This document shows positions 25,982 through 38,493 of a stretch of 64,000 nucleotides of DNA, piece by piece (position 1 is the first letter of the stretch; each line of letters opens with the position of its first letter). The notes below the pieces were generated by a model that worked only from the letters and a program-made list of their open reading frames with translations, had not been told where the DNA came from and ran no database searches. The stretch is from Owenia fusiformis. Lineage: Eukaryota > Annelida > Polychaeta > Sabellida > Oweniidae. Location: positions 23,388,455 through 23,452,454 of the forward strand of contig CAIIXF020000002.1 in NCBI GenBank assembly GCA_903813345.2, in the 5' to 3' direction. A program made the translations under genes and the position numbers.

Positions 25982-26852
25982 TGTACATGATGAATACAAT
26001 ACCATTACTGGATTTCAGTGGGGTGGCAAAAATTAATAATTAATAAAATGAATTAATAATGTTCTGTAAAATTTGGTGTGGCACTTGCCTCATCTACTAT
26101 GCGTCTCGCTTCACCCAAGCCATAAGAGGAGGGAAAACCCCATGATTCAATTGATGACATACGATTTCCTCCTTCGCGCTCCTCCTTTCCTGGAAATACG
26201 TATATTTATACTTCCCTCCATCTTGGTTTTCAAAGTTTTCAAATTGACCTAGTTTTAAACCAATCAACGATCGACTCGCTAAACCAATCAGCGACGATGT
26301 CATCTCAATACAGATTTACATTATAAGCGTATGTCATCTTTGAACCCTGGGGTTTCTCCCCCTTTTCCAAGCCATCTAATTTTCCTATAGATGCGGACAG
26401 AATAATGTGAAAAGCGTCGAGAAGAAATTATTGATCAAGACTGAATGATAAATTTTATGTAACAAAATGACGAACTAGATACTAACGGGACCCAAGAAAG
26501 ACAATGTTTCATTCTGCAGAAGACATAAACCATACATCAGTCGACCCGATAGTGCTTATACAATTAATCAAATTATAACATATGTACTTTAACTCCTCTG
26601 GGCTCTGAGACATTATAAGCGCATACGTGTACTGTTATGTAAAGTTGATTCGAACATGACTGTATTCACACCTTCTATAAACTGTGAGCAAAGTCATTAT
26701 TTCACCCGGTACGTATTCGTCGACACTGCACGTGGTAATACGAGTAATGTGTGACGATATATCGGCGGGCCGTAGTCATAACGGACCATAATGAATATTC
26801 GAAACATTTTGGTGAGTTTTCATGTTCGAATCGTAATACAGACCTCTAGGGT

Positions 26853-26986
26853 AGGTGTTATATCGACGAATACAGACCGCATGGCTAGGCACACACGTTT
26901 TCTGTACCCCAAACGACCGAAGGGAGTGAGGGGTTCGAAGGCTTTTGTGCCTATCCCCGTGGTCTGTATTCGTCGATATAACACCT
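26853..26986. mobile_element. Inverted-repeat element, 26-bp perfect arms extending to 41 bp
   Basis: aggtgttatatcgacgaata + cagacc (26853-26878) is the exact reverse complement of 26961-26986. Similarity resumes at aggcaca (26887-26893) and tgtgcct (26946-26952). A further gacc occurs outside both arms. No clear target duplication is visible. It is a small fold-back or MITE-like element. Confidence 0.7.
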
Positions 26987-26999
26987 GCTCTTCGGTCTA

Positions 27000-28429
27000 T
27001 TATATTTAATTAAATATGGTTAATGTGCATGCATGGTTGTTTTTATAAACAATAGACAGTAATGCTGAATATTAAACCAATATTTAATCGCAAACATTTT
27101 GTAACACAATCCTTCTAATTTTTGTTTTTCTGTAATTACATAACCACTCTTCATGTTACAAAAATCGGTTATATGCATGTTCACAATCAGGCAAAACAAA
27201 TGAATCGTTATTTCTAATATTTCTACGACAAAATATTTACCTGTGTTGTGCTTGTGAGCATCAAGTTTATCGAAATTTGTCTTCTCCAGACAGTACCTAC
27301 TGGAAACGAACACCAGAGTAAAGCAAATACTCAAAGCTGGCGAGATATTCGGTCCGCACATCCGGTCACACGGTATACGTCTTTGAGGATTAGAGCTTAC
27401 AATATTCTCAACAATCACCTATGCACTTGGATTCTGTAGAATACAAAAAATATTTACTTTTCTGACTTGTCGTTTTTTAACATTCAATTATTATAAAGTT
27501 TTGATATTATGGTTTTTGAATGAGGAATTTGTATTCATAGACCTTTTTAGTATTTGTGCCATGTCTGCAAATATCGTTACATTGGCTGTTGCCCCTTTGA
27601 ACAAACACGACATAACAATAGAAAATATTTTTTGAATACATATAGGGGGACTTTGTATGCGAATTGTCGTTTTTGTAAAAGTAAAGTAGATACTTAATAA
27701 ATGAAAGGCACTATTGTAAATAATTTAAACAACGCCGTATGAACTTGTCTGAACCAATGACCATCCGAAAAGAACATTAAAACTTTGAGGATGAAAAATA
27801 TGTAATACATAGTCTTTCATCAGCTGTAACGAAGGTAATTTGGACCAGCGGAAATTACAGTCGGATGATCCAGACACTATTTTATGCCGATTCGTAGTGA
27901 TAAATAAGGGTTACATCCGTGCGCAAAGGTCGTTCATCTAACATCGGAAATTGAATTTGGAAAACTAAAATTAAAACAAAAATGAGGTAACGGCCATCTA
28001 TTTTCATTTGAACCAAACTGGGGTACAACAAACTTGTGAAACAATCAAAGTTCATTCTATTCTTGTTTAGACCCTTGCTGAGTTTTGACATATAGTGCCT
28101 ACTAGGCGATCCACAGTTAGACGCAATTTAACAATTTTACAGATACGAAAGATATATTCAACATATGATCCAAATTCACAGGGTATATTCAATTTATATA
28201 TGCGTATTATATGGACTAATAAAGTAATTTACTTTCAGATATCGACATATTTGACTGACTCCAATCACAGGACAGATGAAGAAACGAGCTTTAGATAGAA
28301 ACTTTTACTCCACTTTTCCACCATTAGATGTCAGGTGGATACATCAAAGTCAGTTCCAAAACCTGATTCTGTATTAAAATGAAGCCAGAATAATATTAAA
28401 TAGGAAAAGATCAATATATCTAACACCAT
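27000..28429. other. AT-rich sequence upstream of the receptor gene, nothing recognised
   Basis: A 132-codon minus-strand frame at 27020-27418 and a plus-strand frame at 27248-27439 overlap and resemble nothing known. Confidence 0.35.
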
Positions 28430-28584
28430 CCTCATCGTGACGTATGAAAATATTGGCGCATGCGCATAATGTACTAGCCTTGATTCTGAGGTGAATTCGG
28501 TGAGATACACTAGCGTTCCGTATCGGGACTGTGACAGGGGAATTCTGGACGTATATCTAGTAATATATATTTACGGATTATGAC
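28430..28584 (+). promoter_or_regulatory. Candidate promoter and 5' UTR with CRE-like and NRF-1-like sites
   Basis: Seen: TGACGTAT, a CRE/ATF-like half site, at 28438-28445. GCGCATGCGC at 28456-28465, followed by A, matches the NRF-1 consensus YGCGCAYGCGCR at all but the first position. The segment to the ATG is richer in CpG than its surroundings, and no good splice acceptor precedes the ATG, which suits a first exon. Known: NRF-1 sites are usual in CpG-type core promoters, and NRF-1 and CREB have been reported to control mammalian GABA-A subunit genes, including GABRB1 for NRF-1. Inferred: transcription starts within roughly 100 bp upstream of 28585. No TATA box at a convincing spacing was found. 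Confidence 0.5.
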
Positions 28585-28640
28585 ATGTACACGCTCAGGA
28601 TTGGTATAATGTTAAGCGTCCTGACGATCACAACTGTGAG
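28585..28640 (+). CDS. Exon 1 (signal peptide) of a GABA-A receptor beta-like subunit gene
   Basis: Seen: an ATG at 28585 opens 18 codons, MYTLRIGIMLSVLTITTV, plus two bases (AG), then the strong donor gtaagtat at 28641. A TAA in the same frame at 28561-28563 means this is the first usable start. The base at -3 is G, a favourable initiation context. The peptide has a basic residue near the N terminus and a hydrophobic core, as in a signal peptide. Splicing to the exon at 40984 completes codon AG/G and continues with GDNMNGTEDVN in the frame that carries the receptor motif. Known: subunits of this family are secreted into the ER through a cleaved signal peptide encoded in exon 1. Inferred: exon 1 and the next exon are directly joined; another small exon inside the 12.3-kb intron cannot be excluded. 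It follows a CRE/NRF-1-containing segment. This exon is less certain than the other two because signal peptides carry no family signature. Confidence 0.7.
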
Positions 28641-29471
28641 GTAAGTATATTTGGTTTAATACTCAGTAACTATTAACGTACTTATATAACTTATATGTAT
28701 CTTCATTATCGATGGAATATTTTCCCCAGAGTTCGTACATGCAGAACATTCTAAATGATTATTCTATGAAATACTTGCATAGGATAAAGTGTCCCGTTGT
28801 AGGGGCAATGAGCATATACAGCATTTCGACAGTCAGTATTCTTCTGTTATTCCTGATCAAAGGCCAGAGACGTTAAACGTCATTCATGCATGTATTCACT
28901 TATGAATGAATACATATGCTATATATCATTATTTTTTTTATTACGGTACTTTTTATTTAACTATTATGATGAATTACGTGACATATTAGAAATGTTAAAG
29001 GTATATTTTTTAATTGAACAACAACAATTTATACATCATCAATAGCAAATTACAGTTAATTATAATCATTAATTAAGAAAAACAAGCGTTGTGTATCGTT
29101 ATCAACTGAATTATATCCATGGAATGTACAGATGCGTTCCATCTTACAGAAGATCATTATTAATACGAATCCCACTGTGATGCGAGTGCCATGAAAGTTC
29201 GTTTAATTATCATTTCCGATGATCGAAGTAACATCTTCAGTAACATCTTATATTTTACATTCCAGTTATGTTTACGGTATTTATTAGTGTGTTTGGTATC
29301 GCGTATGATACATCACATTTATCTGACATAGCCGTGTGGCTCCTGCTGATATTGACGGATCATGTGCTCCGTGTAAGGTCACCTATCTGTAGCAATATCG
29401 CAGAAATCTCCGCATCAATCTCTAGTATCTCTTGCAAATACAATTAGCAAAAATGATATATCCGTGTTAAA

Positions 29472-29526
29472 GAGACCCTGTTTACAAGCCAGGAGAACTC
29501 GGGTCTCTCCAAGACTTGTATACAGG
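29472..29526. other. Two overlapping alternative stem-loops
   Basis: gagaccc (29472-29478) pairs with gggtctc (29501-29507). cctgtttacaag (29477-29488) pairs with cttgtatacagg (29515-29526) with one mismatch. The stems overlap, so they cannot fully form together. Confidence 0.35.
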
Positions 29527-29546
29527 ACTATAGCTACTATTTGATC

Positions 29547-29850
29547 TCTCTAATATTTGACACTAACTACTTCATGTTTTCTCTAATATCGGACACTAAT
29601 AACTCCATATTTTGTCTGATATTAGACAATATTTATTTCATATTTTCTTTGACATTGGACAAAAACTACTTCATGTTTTCTCTGATATTGGACACTAATA
29701 ACTTCATAATTTCTCTGATATTGGACACTAATTACCTGATGTTTCTCTGTCAGCGGACGAATTACTTTATGCTTTCTCTGATATTGGACACTAATTACTT
29801 AAGTGTTCTCTCTGATAGCCAGCGGACACTGATGTCTTCGTGTTTTCTGT
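29547..29850. repeat. Tandem array, 33-bp unit, about nine copies
   Basis: The unit is tctctgatattggacactaa followed by ttacttcatgttt, with units at 29547, 29580, 29613, 29646, 29679, 29712, then slightly shifted copies to about 29850. Since 33 is 11 codons, the plus frame 29541-29972 stays open and gives SLILDTNYFMF-type repeats. With no splice context it is probably a repeat artefact inside intron 1. Confidence 0.9.
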
Positions 29851-32129
29851 ACGACATCAGTGAACGCAAGTGGTGTTGTATTTTATTGTTTCTCGTGAGT
29901 ACAACTATGAGGGAAAGTAAAACAATAATTTACCCCTTGGGATGTTGCGCTAATAATTGCAATGTTATTTAGGCCAATACAAGCATCATGATTGCTATAT
30001 TTCATTAATTAGGACAATCGAGCATTCCCTTGGAGTTGTATAGTTAATTTGCCGTATCATTTCTGCTGAACAATATTAAACGATTCTACCGTAATTTAGC
30101 AATGTGGGATTTGGGAACTGTCAACAGATTACTTAATCAAACGCTACATTCCGTAACAAGAGGAACCACAATTTATTTTTTACACATGTAAAGGCATCTT
30201 TTTCGTATTTTAGATTTATATTTGAATATTACACAAATGTATTTACGAATTGACAAATGCAAGTCTCTAATCTTAGACGAATACATTTTTCAATTGTGTT
30301 GATATTTTTTTGTGTAAGCATTTTCTCATACAAAACCATACCAAATTTCTGTTCGGGAATCTTTTTTGTCAATATTTACCAAATCACTATACTTTTCTTA
30401 CAAAATAAGCTCGTTTTCTACTTTCTTATGACGACTAAATATACACGAGATATTATTAATTACTCCATACTTACTTTCATCAAAGATATCATTTTAGTAT
30501 TTTTGTTATCAATGGAAAATATCATTTTTACTAAAACATCGAATATGGCTTTTAAATCATGAGATACCGCATCGTATCTTATGGATAACGAACTTTTGCT
30601 ACTTGCTTCAAAACGAGGCTGTTAGCAACAATAATGACAGATCAATCATTTGAGAAGTTTGATTCAAATCATTGAAATAAGAACATAAAAGAACATCCTC
30701 TATAAACTCATACAATGTATTAGCATGAAAAATGTCACCACATACCATTTGTTACAAACGCCGACCGCCGAACGCTGTTACAGTCGCCGACAATCAATCG
30801 CTGAACAACAGCCAAAAATATATAGAGACTTCAACAATACGTCACCATTTGTGGTAGTGACGTAATTAAAACCAAATATGTATATATCAAGGACAAACCA
30901 GTTGAATGCTGTAGTGCCTGAACAGAGAAATGCGGACATTCCTAAATAATTTTATTGAATTTAATACCGGTTGGCTTAAGATCCGTCCGACGCATTTGTG
31001 TGCCTTTATGTATCAGGAAAAGGTGTAAATACTGCTCTGAGTCTCTAAGTGGCTGTTTATAGGTATTTCAACACATCGTTAATAAAAATATCAATATAGA
31101 ACTTGTTTTGAGATAATCTCATCGTTTTTTCTAAGAGGATAATACTCTTTTTAAACCTGAGAGTAAATAAAGCAGCCTAGCCACTTTCGTTATTCATCAA
31201 AATAAAATTAGTTTAAGTTTAAATGATATTAATTTTCAAGGCTTAACTGATGGACTCACGAATGGCATTTGAATGTGAGTGCTAATTATTTTCTTTAGCT
31301 CCTCAAGTATGGCCACTCCTCTGCAGTTTTAGATTACTATTCTTTTGTCATTGAGTGGTCACTCCTAGAAGTCTATTAAAGGTGAACGTTCTAAAAAGGG
31401 TTTACAAGATTTAAACATTGAAATCAACTCAAAGTATCAAATATAAACGTTTTTTTTTATTTTCTTTATTTCAATACATTTTAATCATGTATTATGTATT
31501 AAAATGCAAATACAAAAGGTGGCAGTACATGTATCGACAGAAAATCATGCAGTTGTTGGCAGTCAGCTTTTCCTTAAAATTGGGTCATAAATAGTCTAGA
31601 AATATGTGAAATATCCCAATCCTCATTAAAGCGCATAACAGCCAATTGTCTTGCATTCGTTCACTTGTAGTTTACATCTATTAGCATAGTATCCAAACCC
31701 AACAGTATCTTGAAATCAGATTGCATGTTAAGAGCTTGAGATAGTTTGAGAGATAGTTTGTATGTTGAGGGTATGTTGAGAGTCTGAAATATGACCCATT
31801 AACATTGGAGTGCCACAAGGTTCAATAATTCGACCATATTTCTTTATAAATTAATGACCTTCATATAATATCTAAATTCCTTACTGTTACTGCGTATATT
31901 CTTATAATTTGTGACAGTTGAAAAAAACAAATGTGAGATATTTCCAAATGTGTAAAATCATTTCATAAAATGAAAAGAAAACATAATTTCTATAGAATCT
32001 TGTTTGTGTACATATCAAATAAATCTGGTATGAAGCCCCCGATCCGCCGCATCTCAGTTCCCCCTTCCCAATGTGTATTTATACAGCTCGATCTGTTTCG
32101 GTATTTTCACAGTGTTTTCATAATTCGAT

Positions 32130-32345
32130 ACAAATATCTAAGCACAAGTACGAAAGGGAAATGACCCAAAACTATATAGAAACTTAGCAAGAAAAACAAA
32201 CTCTAAAACTTGTCAGTAGAAAAGTAGGCCCTATTTATCCCAAAACCATGATCTAACGTGAAAATAAGTTATGTCTAACACCCCTTCCCCCACCAATCGA
32301 GAACCAATATCACTATTCTATCCAGGATCAGAACAAGCAAGACAA
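32130..32345. repeat. Dispersed repeat family R1, copy 6
   Basis: agcacaagtacgaaagggaa, aagaaaaacaaactctaaa, tatcccaaaaccatgatcta, acgtgaaaat and accccttcccccaccaatcg follow the order of copy 2, with one short internal insertion (gtcagtagaaaagtagg). Confidence 0.65.
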
Positions 32346-32367
32346 TATTCTGAATTAACCTGATATA

Positions 32368-33242
32368 CACTCCCCTCCATAAGTTTGGCAACCTTTTTTC
32401 TCCATTGAACTACGTGTTAAAGCCTCTTTACGTTTGAATTTTTATTTACTTAACCGGCGATGAAATAACTTATGATATTGATAGAAACGTAACTTGACTT
32501 TATTTCCAATACCTCCAAATTTTCTAATTTTTTTTCCTCAATTACAATAGGTCGAAAATTGATGATAAATTTGATGAATTTTTGAAAATCGTCATTCTCA
32601 TGTAATCCAATGGGAAATGGAGGGTTCAGGGCAAATCAGAAATCAGAATATCTTTTCAGTAAAAGATTCAGCAAAAAATATTTTCATATAGAAAATTGAA
32701 TTATCTAACTTTTTTGAACACTAAGTGTTTAGTTTATTTGATGAATATTAAAGTTACAGCGCTTCAAAGTCATTTTTGAAAATTATTTTTCGCCTCCTGT
32801 GTTATTTCAATGGGAGAGGTTTTTTGAAAAACAATTTTGACTTTAAAGCCCTATAACTTTGTTGAACCTGAAGAAACATATCAATTTTTTATTAAATAAA
32901 GTTCGCAAATTCAATTACCTGCCTAACTCGTATTTTTTGCAAGGACTCGGATGGATGGATATTCTGTCATATGACTTGCGGCAAACCTACCATTTCCCAT
33001 TGGTTAACATGGGAATGTCGATTTTCAAAAAATCATCAAATTCATCATCAATTTTCGACCTATTGTAATTGAGGAAAAAAAATGAGAAAATTTGGAGGTA
33101 TTGGAATTAAAGTCAAATTACGTTTCCACCTATAGTATAAGTATTTTCATCGCAGGTTAAGTAAATAAAAATTCAAAGGTAAAGAGGCTTTAACACGTAG
33201 TTCAATGGGGGAAAAAGGTTGCCAAACTTATGGAGGGGAGTG
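32368..33242. mobile_element. 875-bp palindromic (fold-back) element with TA target site, Tc1/mariner-like
   Basis: Ends are cactcccctccataagtttg and its reverse complement, flanked by TA (32366-32367 and 33243-33244). The first and last about 260 bp are nearly perfect inverted repeats (aaagcctctttac, ttacttaacc, caattacaataggtcgaaaa). The interior is also self-complementary at lower identity, up to a centre near 32805. Examples of inner pairing are gaatatc/gatattc, caaaaaatatt/tattttttgc and gttacagcgcttcaaagtca/ctttaaagccctataac. It has no transposase frame. If transcribed within the receptor pre-mRNA it would fold into one long hairpin. Confidence 0.88.
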
Positions 33243-36200
33243 TACATGCAATCAATTATTGATGTAGTACCGATATCAAGAGACCGGGAATAATTTAAAT
33301 GACATAACTGGCATCATAACTTAATTTTATAGTACGCAAGAGATAGAACAATCCTCGTAAAAGTGGTCTAGAAACGATATTAAAATCATTCAACTTCGTC
33401 CAGGGTTGGTCAATGGGACATTGGAAATGAAAACAGCATGTCAAAACTCTACTAAATAAGATACATTATTTCTAGATACCACGCTCTTTACAGCGAAGCA
33501 AACGGTTTTTATGTTTATCTTATCTTGCTTATAATTAATGAAGGATGGTCTTTTTCTAATATAATTTTCATAGATTTATCAAAGCAAATCTGGAAATATC
33601 TGTTGCAATTATCTTAAAACATCTGTATCATAACTATAACAGTACGAGATTTAATGGAACTGCACATCAATATCAAATTTAAAAATCAAGTTCCCGTTTG
33701 ATTTTTTCATCCGTTGTTGCTCGAGAGGTGTATGATTTATCCATGCCGTTTGTCAGCTAGAATGACATATTGAATTCATCCCAAATTAATCAAATCTATA
33801 AACATAAACACTTAAACACTTATTTTTACCGTCATCTACGCTAATTTTTAATTTTGCTAAGGAATGAAACATTCTTATATTCCAGGGAAATGATTAGTAT
33901 CTGATATATTCTTCACTTAGCATTCCATATATCATCTTGTATTGGCATATGCCCCAGCTGTTATTTCCTTCACATACATGAAACAGTTTGACTATGTAAG
34001 AATAGATGTTTATGCCAAGTTCATTGACCATGTTAATTCCACCATTTATACATACATATGTAGATCCGAGACTAACATAAAAAGATATACTAAATGAATA
34101 ACCATATATGGGCATAGAGGTGCATTCAAAGTCTTTTATTTGAATTTTCTAAAATCGTCATGTTTATACTTTTTCCAGGGAAGATGAAGTTGTTTACATT
34201 TTATGTTCATTTTTCTATATTGATGTGGATATCAACATTTTATTCAAGAAGATTTACAAATCATTGCAATTTCATATTCTAAGAAACTTAGTAAGGCATC
34301 TGGGGCCTTTCAGAAAGTTGCATTGTTGAAATGGTGAAGGAGCATTGGGAGTTGCTCATGGACTTCAAGAATTACATGGTCAGACGTTGTCCTCTAGGCC
34401 CTATATATTTGATTTTGCTTCTGGTAATACCTCGTATCAACTTTTCTTAGCTTCTATCAGAGTTCAACGATCGCATGCTTCTAACAATTTAGATACATCA
34501 CTAAATATCCCGTTAAAGCTGAAGAGGTTTCTACTTCCCTGCGTTATCTAAGGTGAAATGAGCAAATACCGATACATAAATCAATTAGCCTAGATTAGCC
34601 ACAAGATGATAATGTACATCAACCCTTACATAAGCAGATGTTCCGTATGAAATACGAAACATATATGAAGTACGAAACTTTTGCATGAATATAAAACATA
34701 AATATTGACTAATTTAATACGTACGTGGCTTTGAAACAAAATATGAAAAAATATTTAGAATACAGATGTAAATCTAATGTACCCTTAATTTTTATTGGCG
34801 AAAATATATAAGGCAAGTCACTTTTACTTAATTAATCAATGGACAATAGATTGCTTTCTGCAAACGATTAGCAAAGCTCTTCCATCAATTACCCAGAAAC
34901 CCTTGCAGTAACTACCCCTTAACACGCACTGGGGACATAGTTGAAAACATGCGTTTTACACAACATGGAAACAATAACGTGTAATTCATTACTGACGTGA
35001 TATAAATTTGTATCAATAAATGAACGCTATATAAAAATGAAAAACGATCATCACAACAATATGTATATTGTCCTGTCATCTTCTCGCACAGCCTGATTTA
35101 TTTGCTAATATTATAAACAAAGATCACAAGGTTCTTTAATAAGAAAATATTTAATTTATTACAGTACCTAATAAATTAATTCACGTAGTTGCATTCTTCT
35201 TACCCTGAGGGCACTAATAAGAAAAAGAAAAATCAAACCAATGGAACATTTGCTTTATATATGGGTAAATAGATGGCAGTACGTGTGTTGGTAGGGCTAG
35301 AATACTATTTATAATATCTAGACAACTAGTAAAAGTCACTTAATTTTAAGATTTATCAAGTATTTCTATTTGGATTAATGTAAAACAACAATGGGATGTA
35401 ACTATATAAACCTATTGTCATGTAGGTTGTGATTTAACGTTACAATCGTGATCCTTAAAAGAGGAAATTAAGTTTTAACGATTTTTGAACATTGCGTCAA
35501 TGGGGATTTAGCCCGACCTTTTTTTTTAGAAAACTTGAAAATTGAATAAACTAAAGGTAAAATAGAAAATTACACACAGAATTCAAATATGCCATCAAAT
35601 AGAAGACAATGGTGGTCTTCAACCCAAAATCTCATTAAAAACGAGACTTCAACGAGATTTCAAGGCTATTTAGCAAACCCTCTATTTAAAAATCATTGGC
35701 TTCTGTCTCATTAAAAGCATCACGATGATCGATTCAGAAGAATTACAAGGTCTTGACCTCCAGAAAAAACAGTTGATTCATTATGCAATCATAGATGGAC
35801 GTAAATGTTTCTGTAACGTTTGTCTCAAATAAGATCCTGTTTGGAATCGGTACAAAAAATGATCAGAAAAAATAATACCGATTCAGATTCTCTCGGGGAA
35901 TGTAATGATATATTACTCAACAGAATATGATATATCTTATGGACTAAATACCTAGCTCTATAGAAATGGTTATGATCATACATTATTAAATTCTCTCGAA
36001 GACGTTTGGTATGGAAAATAACTAAATAATGCATACGGATGCATACAGATAGAGATACGAGGACTGACAACAAACTGGTATACGATGTATAAATATTTAT
36101 TTTTGTTCTGGATTCCGTACACAACCCAAGATTCATCGATTTATAATAAAATAATTAATACCCATATATGTTCATATACTGGTTCTTTATGTATTTTGGA

Positions 36201-37680
36201 TAAATCAATCACTCTTAGATATACGATCAATCAGTCTTGAGGTACAGGATTTGACATATTGTGTTTAGCGAAATGTACTTCATGGGGACGTCTTGATTCA
36301 GCCAAATCCTTATCTAGACACCATACTCATATGATCTTGAATAATATGGGTAAGTAAGTGTGCCCATGCTTTTACAAATTCGCTAATTTGGGACAAGCAC
36401 TACACAGATAAATTGTATAACCCAATAAATTCCTGAGAGTTTTTGGCTTGTTTTGGTCTTATTCGATTGTATCATATCCCTAATCATCCCTTATCGTATG
36501 GCCTTCTTGCCAAATCGAAGATTTTACCGCTTATCCAGTCAAGATGGTGAACACGAAAGTGTTCAATTAATCTTGAGAATGATATATTTTTTCAGATTTG
36601 GGAGTCAGTAGAGAAGATATTGGCGAAACTAAAATGATATTTCATAAAAACACCGGAATGTTCCCCCTGAATCACGGACGTTATACCATACTCTGTAACT
36701 TCCGTAACATACCCTGGTATTGGATTTTTTCCCTTGACTGAATCGCGTCCAGGTGAGACGTGATTTTGCGAGACTCTAGGACGAGATTATAGAAAACGTT
36801 TCAGTGTATGAACGTGTAAAATACAGTTAAAAAGGAAAGGGTCTCTTTCTGCCAAGATATCTGTACGATTGAAATGTGATTGAAATGGTACTGTAATGTG
36901 CCATTGAGTCAGTGTGTAACGTGTGCCCCAAAACAAGCAAATATTTATAAAATGGACTGCAAACTGTTTCACGACATTCAGGGCTCTGGTTAGACAGTCC
37001 GTTGATTAAATAACTCAATCATTTGATGGTGACTCTTTAGATTTGATAATCCAATCCACACTAATATGCACTGTGAATGACATTTCATCATGTCGTTTTC
37101 AGACAACGTATAAAGAATGCAAATATCGTTTGAAGAGCTAAAACCACCCACGTGAATTTAGTAAGGTGAAGTGATAGTGTTGGTATTAAGAAGGTAAACA
37201 TAATGTTGTTTCTGGGTTTCTCGTAACTTGTCCTTATCGAGAGATTGGTTTCGCATCTTTAAGAGTGCTTCGATCTGTACTTTAGTCGTTATACTCTTAC
37301 AATGTTGATAATCTTACTTGAAGTTCCTCTGCCTCCCCTTCACACACATACTCCATCTTCTCAAGGTAGTCCCCTCTCAAAAGTAAATAGGGAGGACTTT
37401 AGAGACCGTATAGTAATGTGCAATCGAGCTATTAGGCCATCACGAGAAATCATGACCTTCTGAAAAACAGAAAGATGTGATGAGTATCAAAATGCTATTA
37501 TGGAGGTTAAGCTTCAATTTTTGAAAATGACTTGTACGGGAACGTGTTGAATTATGATGCTTTGGGAATTAGTTTTCCACTTCGAAGTTGTTACTTGCCC
37601 AATTGAGTACAACCCTAAAAGAAATGATTTAAATTAGGTCCCAGGAAAAACCGATTGAGAGGAGGACAGTTATCCCTAGG

Positions 37681-37843
37681 CAGGGGCAGATCTGGGAACC
37701 AACAAGAGGGGGGGGGGGGCGTAGAGAAAAAAATGTTGCCCCTAAAACCCAAAAGTGGGCCGAGATTTTGAAAAAAAAATTGGCCCAATTTTTCTTTTTC
37801 TGGGCCCATCCAAGGCCCCCAGCCCCCCCCAGATCCGCCAGTG
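37681..37843. mobile_element. hAT-like MITE (163 bp)
   Basis: Left end caggggcagatctggg and right end (reverse complement) cactggcggatctggg match at 13 of 16 positions. Inside are a 12-base G run and gcccctaaaacccaaaagtg, shared with 1971-2130. An intact 8-bp target duplication is not visible; only ctag is shared by the flanks. The overlapping minus-strand frames (37615-37809, 37629-37859) are typical by-products of this repeat. Confidence 0.6.
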
Positions 37844-38039
37844 CTAGTATAGGGTTCATAATATCACACGTCCACGTACACTGTTCTTATAAAAAATATG
37901 TAGCATAACCTCCGTTTTACTTTTCAAATGGGACGTAAACCATGCATACACAGTGGTGAGTTAGTATTTCGTGAGTAATGATAAAGTATACCATCACCAG
38001 AAGCATTGAAGACCTTTTCAATAATCATTCACCAAGAAC

Positions 38040-38180
38040 CAATGAGGATTGGCAGCCATTATTCAAACTCGATATTCCGTTGCCTGGCGTGGAACAATTC
38101 TGTAAGATTCTCTTTACCAAAAGAGGTCCACGCCGGGCAACAGAGTATCGAGTTTGAATAACGGCTTCCAATCCTCCTTG
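38040..38180. mobile_element. MITE family M1 relative, copy D (141-bp hairpin)
   Basis: Arms 38040-38093 and 38127-38180 are inverted repeats matching at about 48 of 54 positions, beginning caatgaggattgg / caaggaggattgg. The flanks carry a perfect 9-bp target duplication, accaagaac (38031-38039 and 38181-38189). It shares only the outer about 13 bp with copies A-C and lacks their interior, so it may be a different non-autonomous family moved by the same transposase. Confidence 0.9.
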
Positions 38181-38493
38181 ACCAAGAACCGTTCTTTGAT
38201 CTTTGCTCAGATATACTTTGCCATGCTTGACCAGACATGACCGTATCTTAGTTTATTGCCTGTTGATGGATTGGATGTCCTGAGCGATCTGTACTAAAAT
38301 ATTTCTAGTATCTTCCCGATCAACTTTAAAACCATACTTGTGGTAAAACCTCTGTAGTAATGTTTCACCAGCAGGATTCTCTGGTTTTGACTTTTGTATT
38401 TTTCCGATTTAGCTGTTAATATAATCCGAACACCTCCCAATCTGAACACTTTTTCGGTCCCAGGTTCTCCTCCCATTGACCCCCATGTTCACG

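Noticed and set aside
27020-27418. 132-codon minus-strand frame upstream of the receptor gene
   Set aside because: No motif and no promoter or splice context; an overlapping plus-strand frame is equally open.
29541-29972. 143-codon plus-strand frame with 11-residue repeats
   Set aside because: It follows from a 33-bp tandem array (11 codons) inside intron 1; there is no independent sign of translation.
30257-30562. 101-codon hydrophobic plus-strand frame, possible small membrane protein
   Set aside because: AT-rich sequence readily yields Phe/Ile-rich frames; there is no supporting motif, signal or context.
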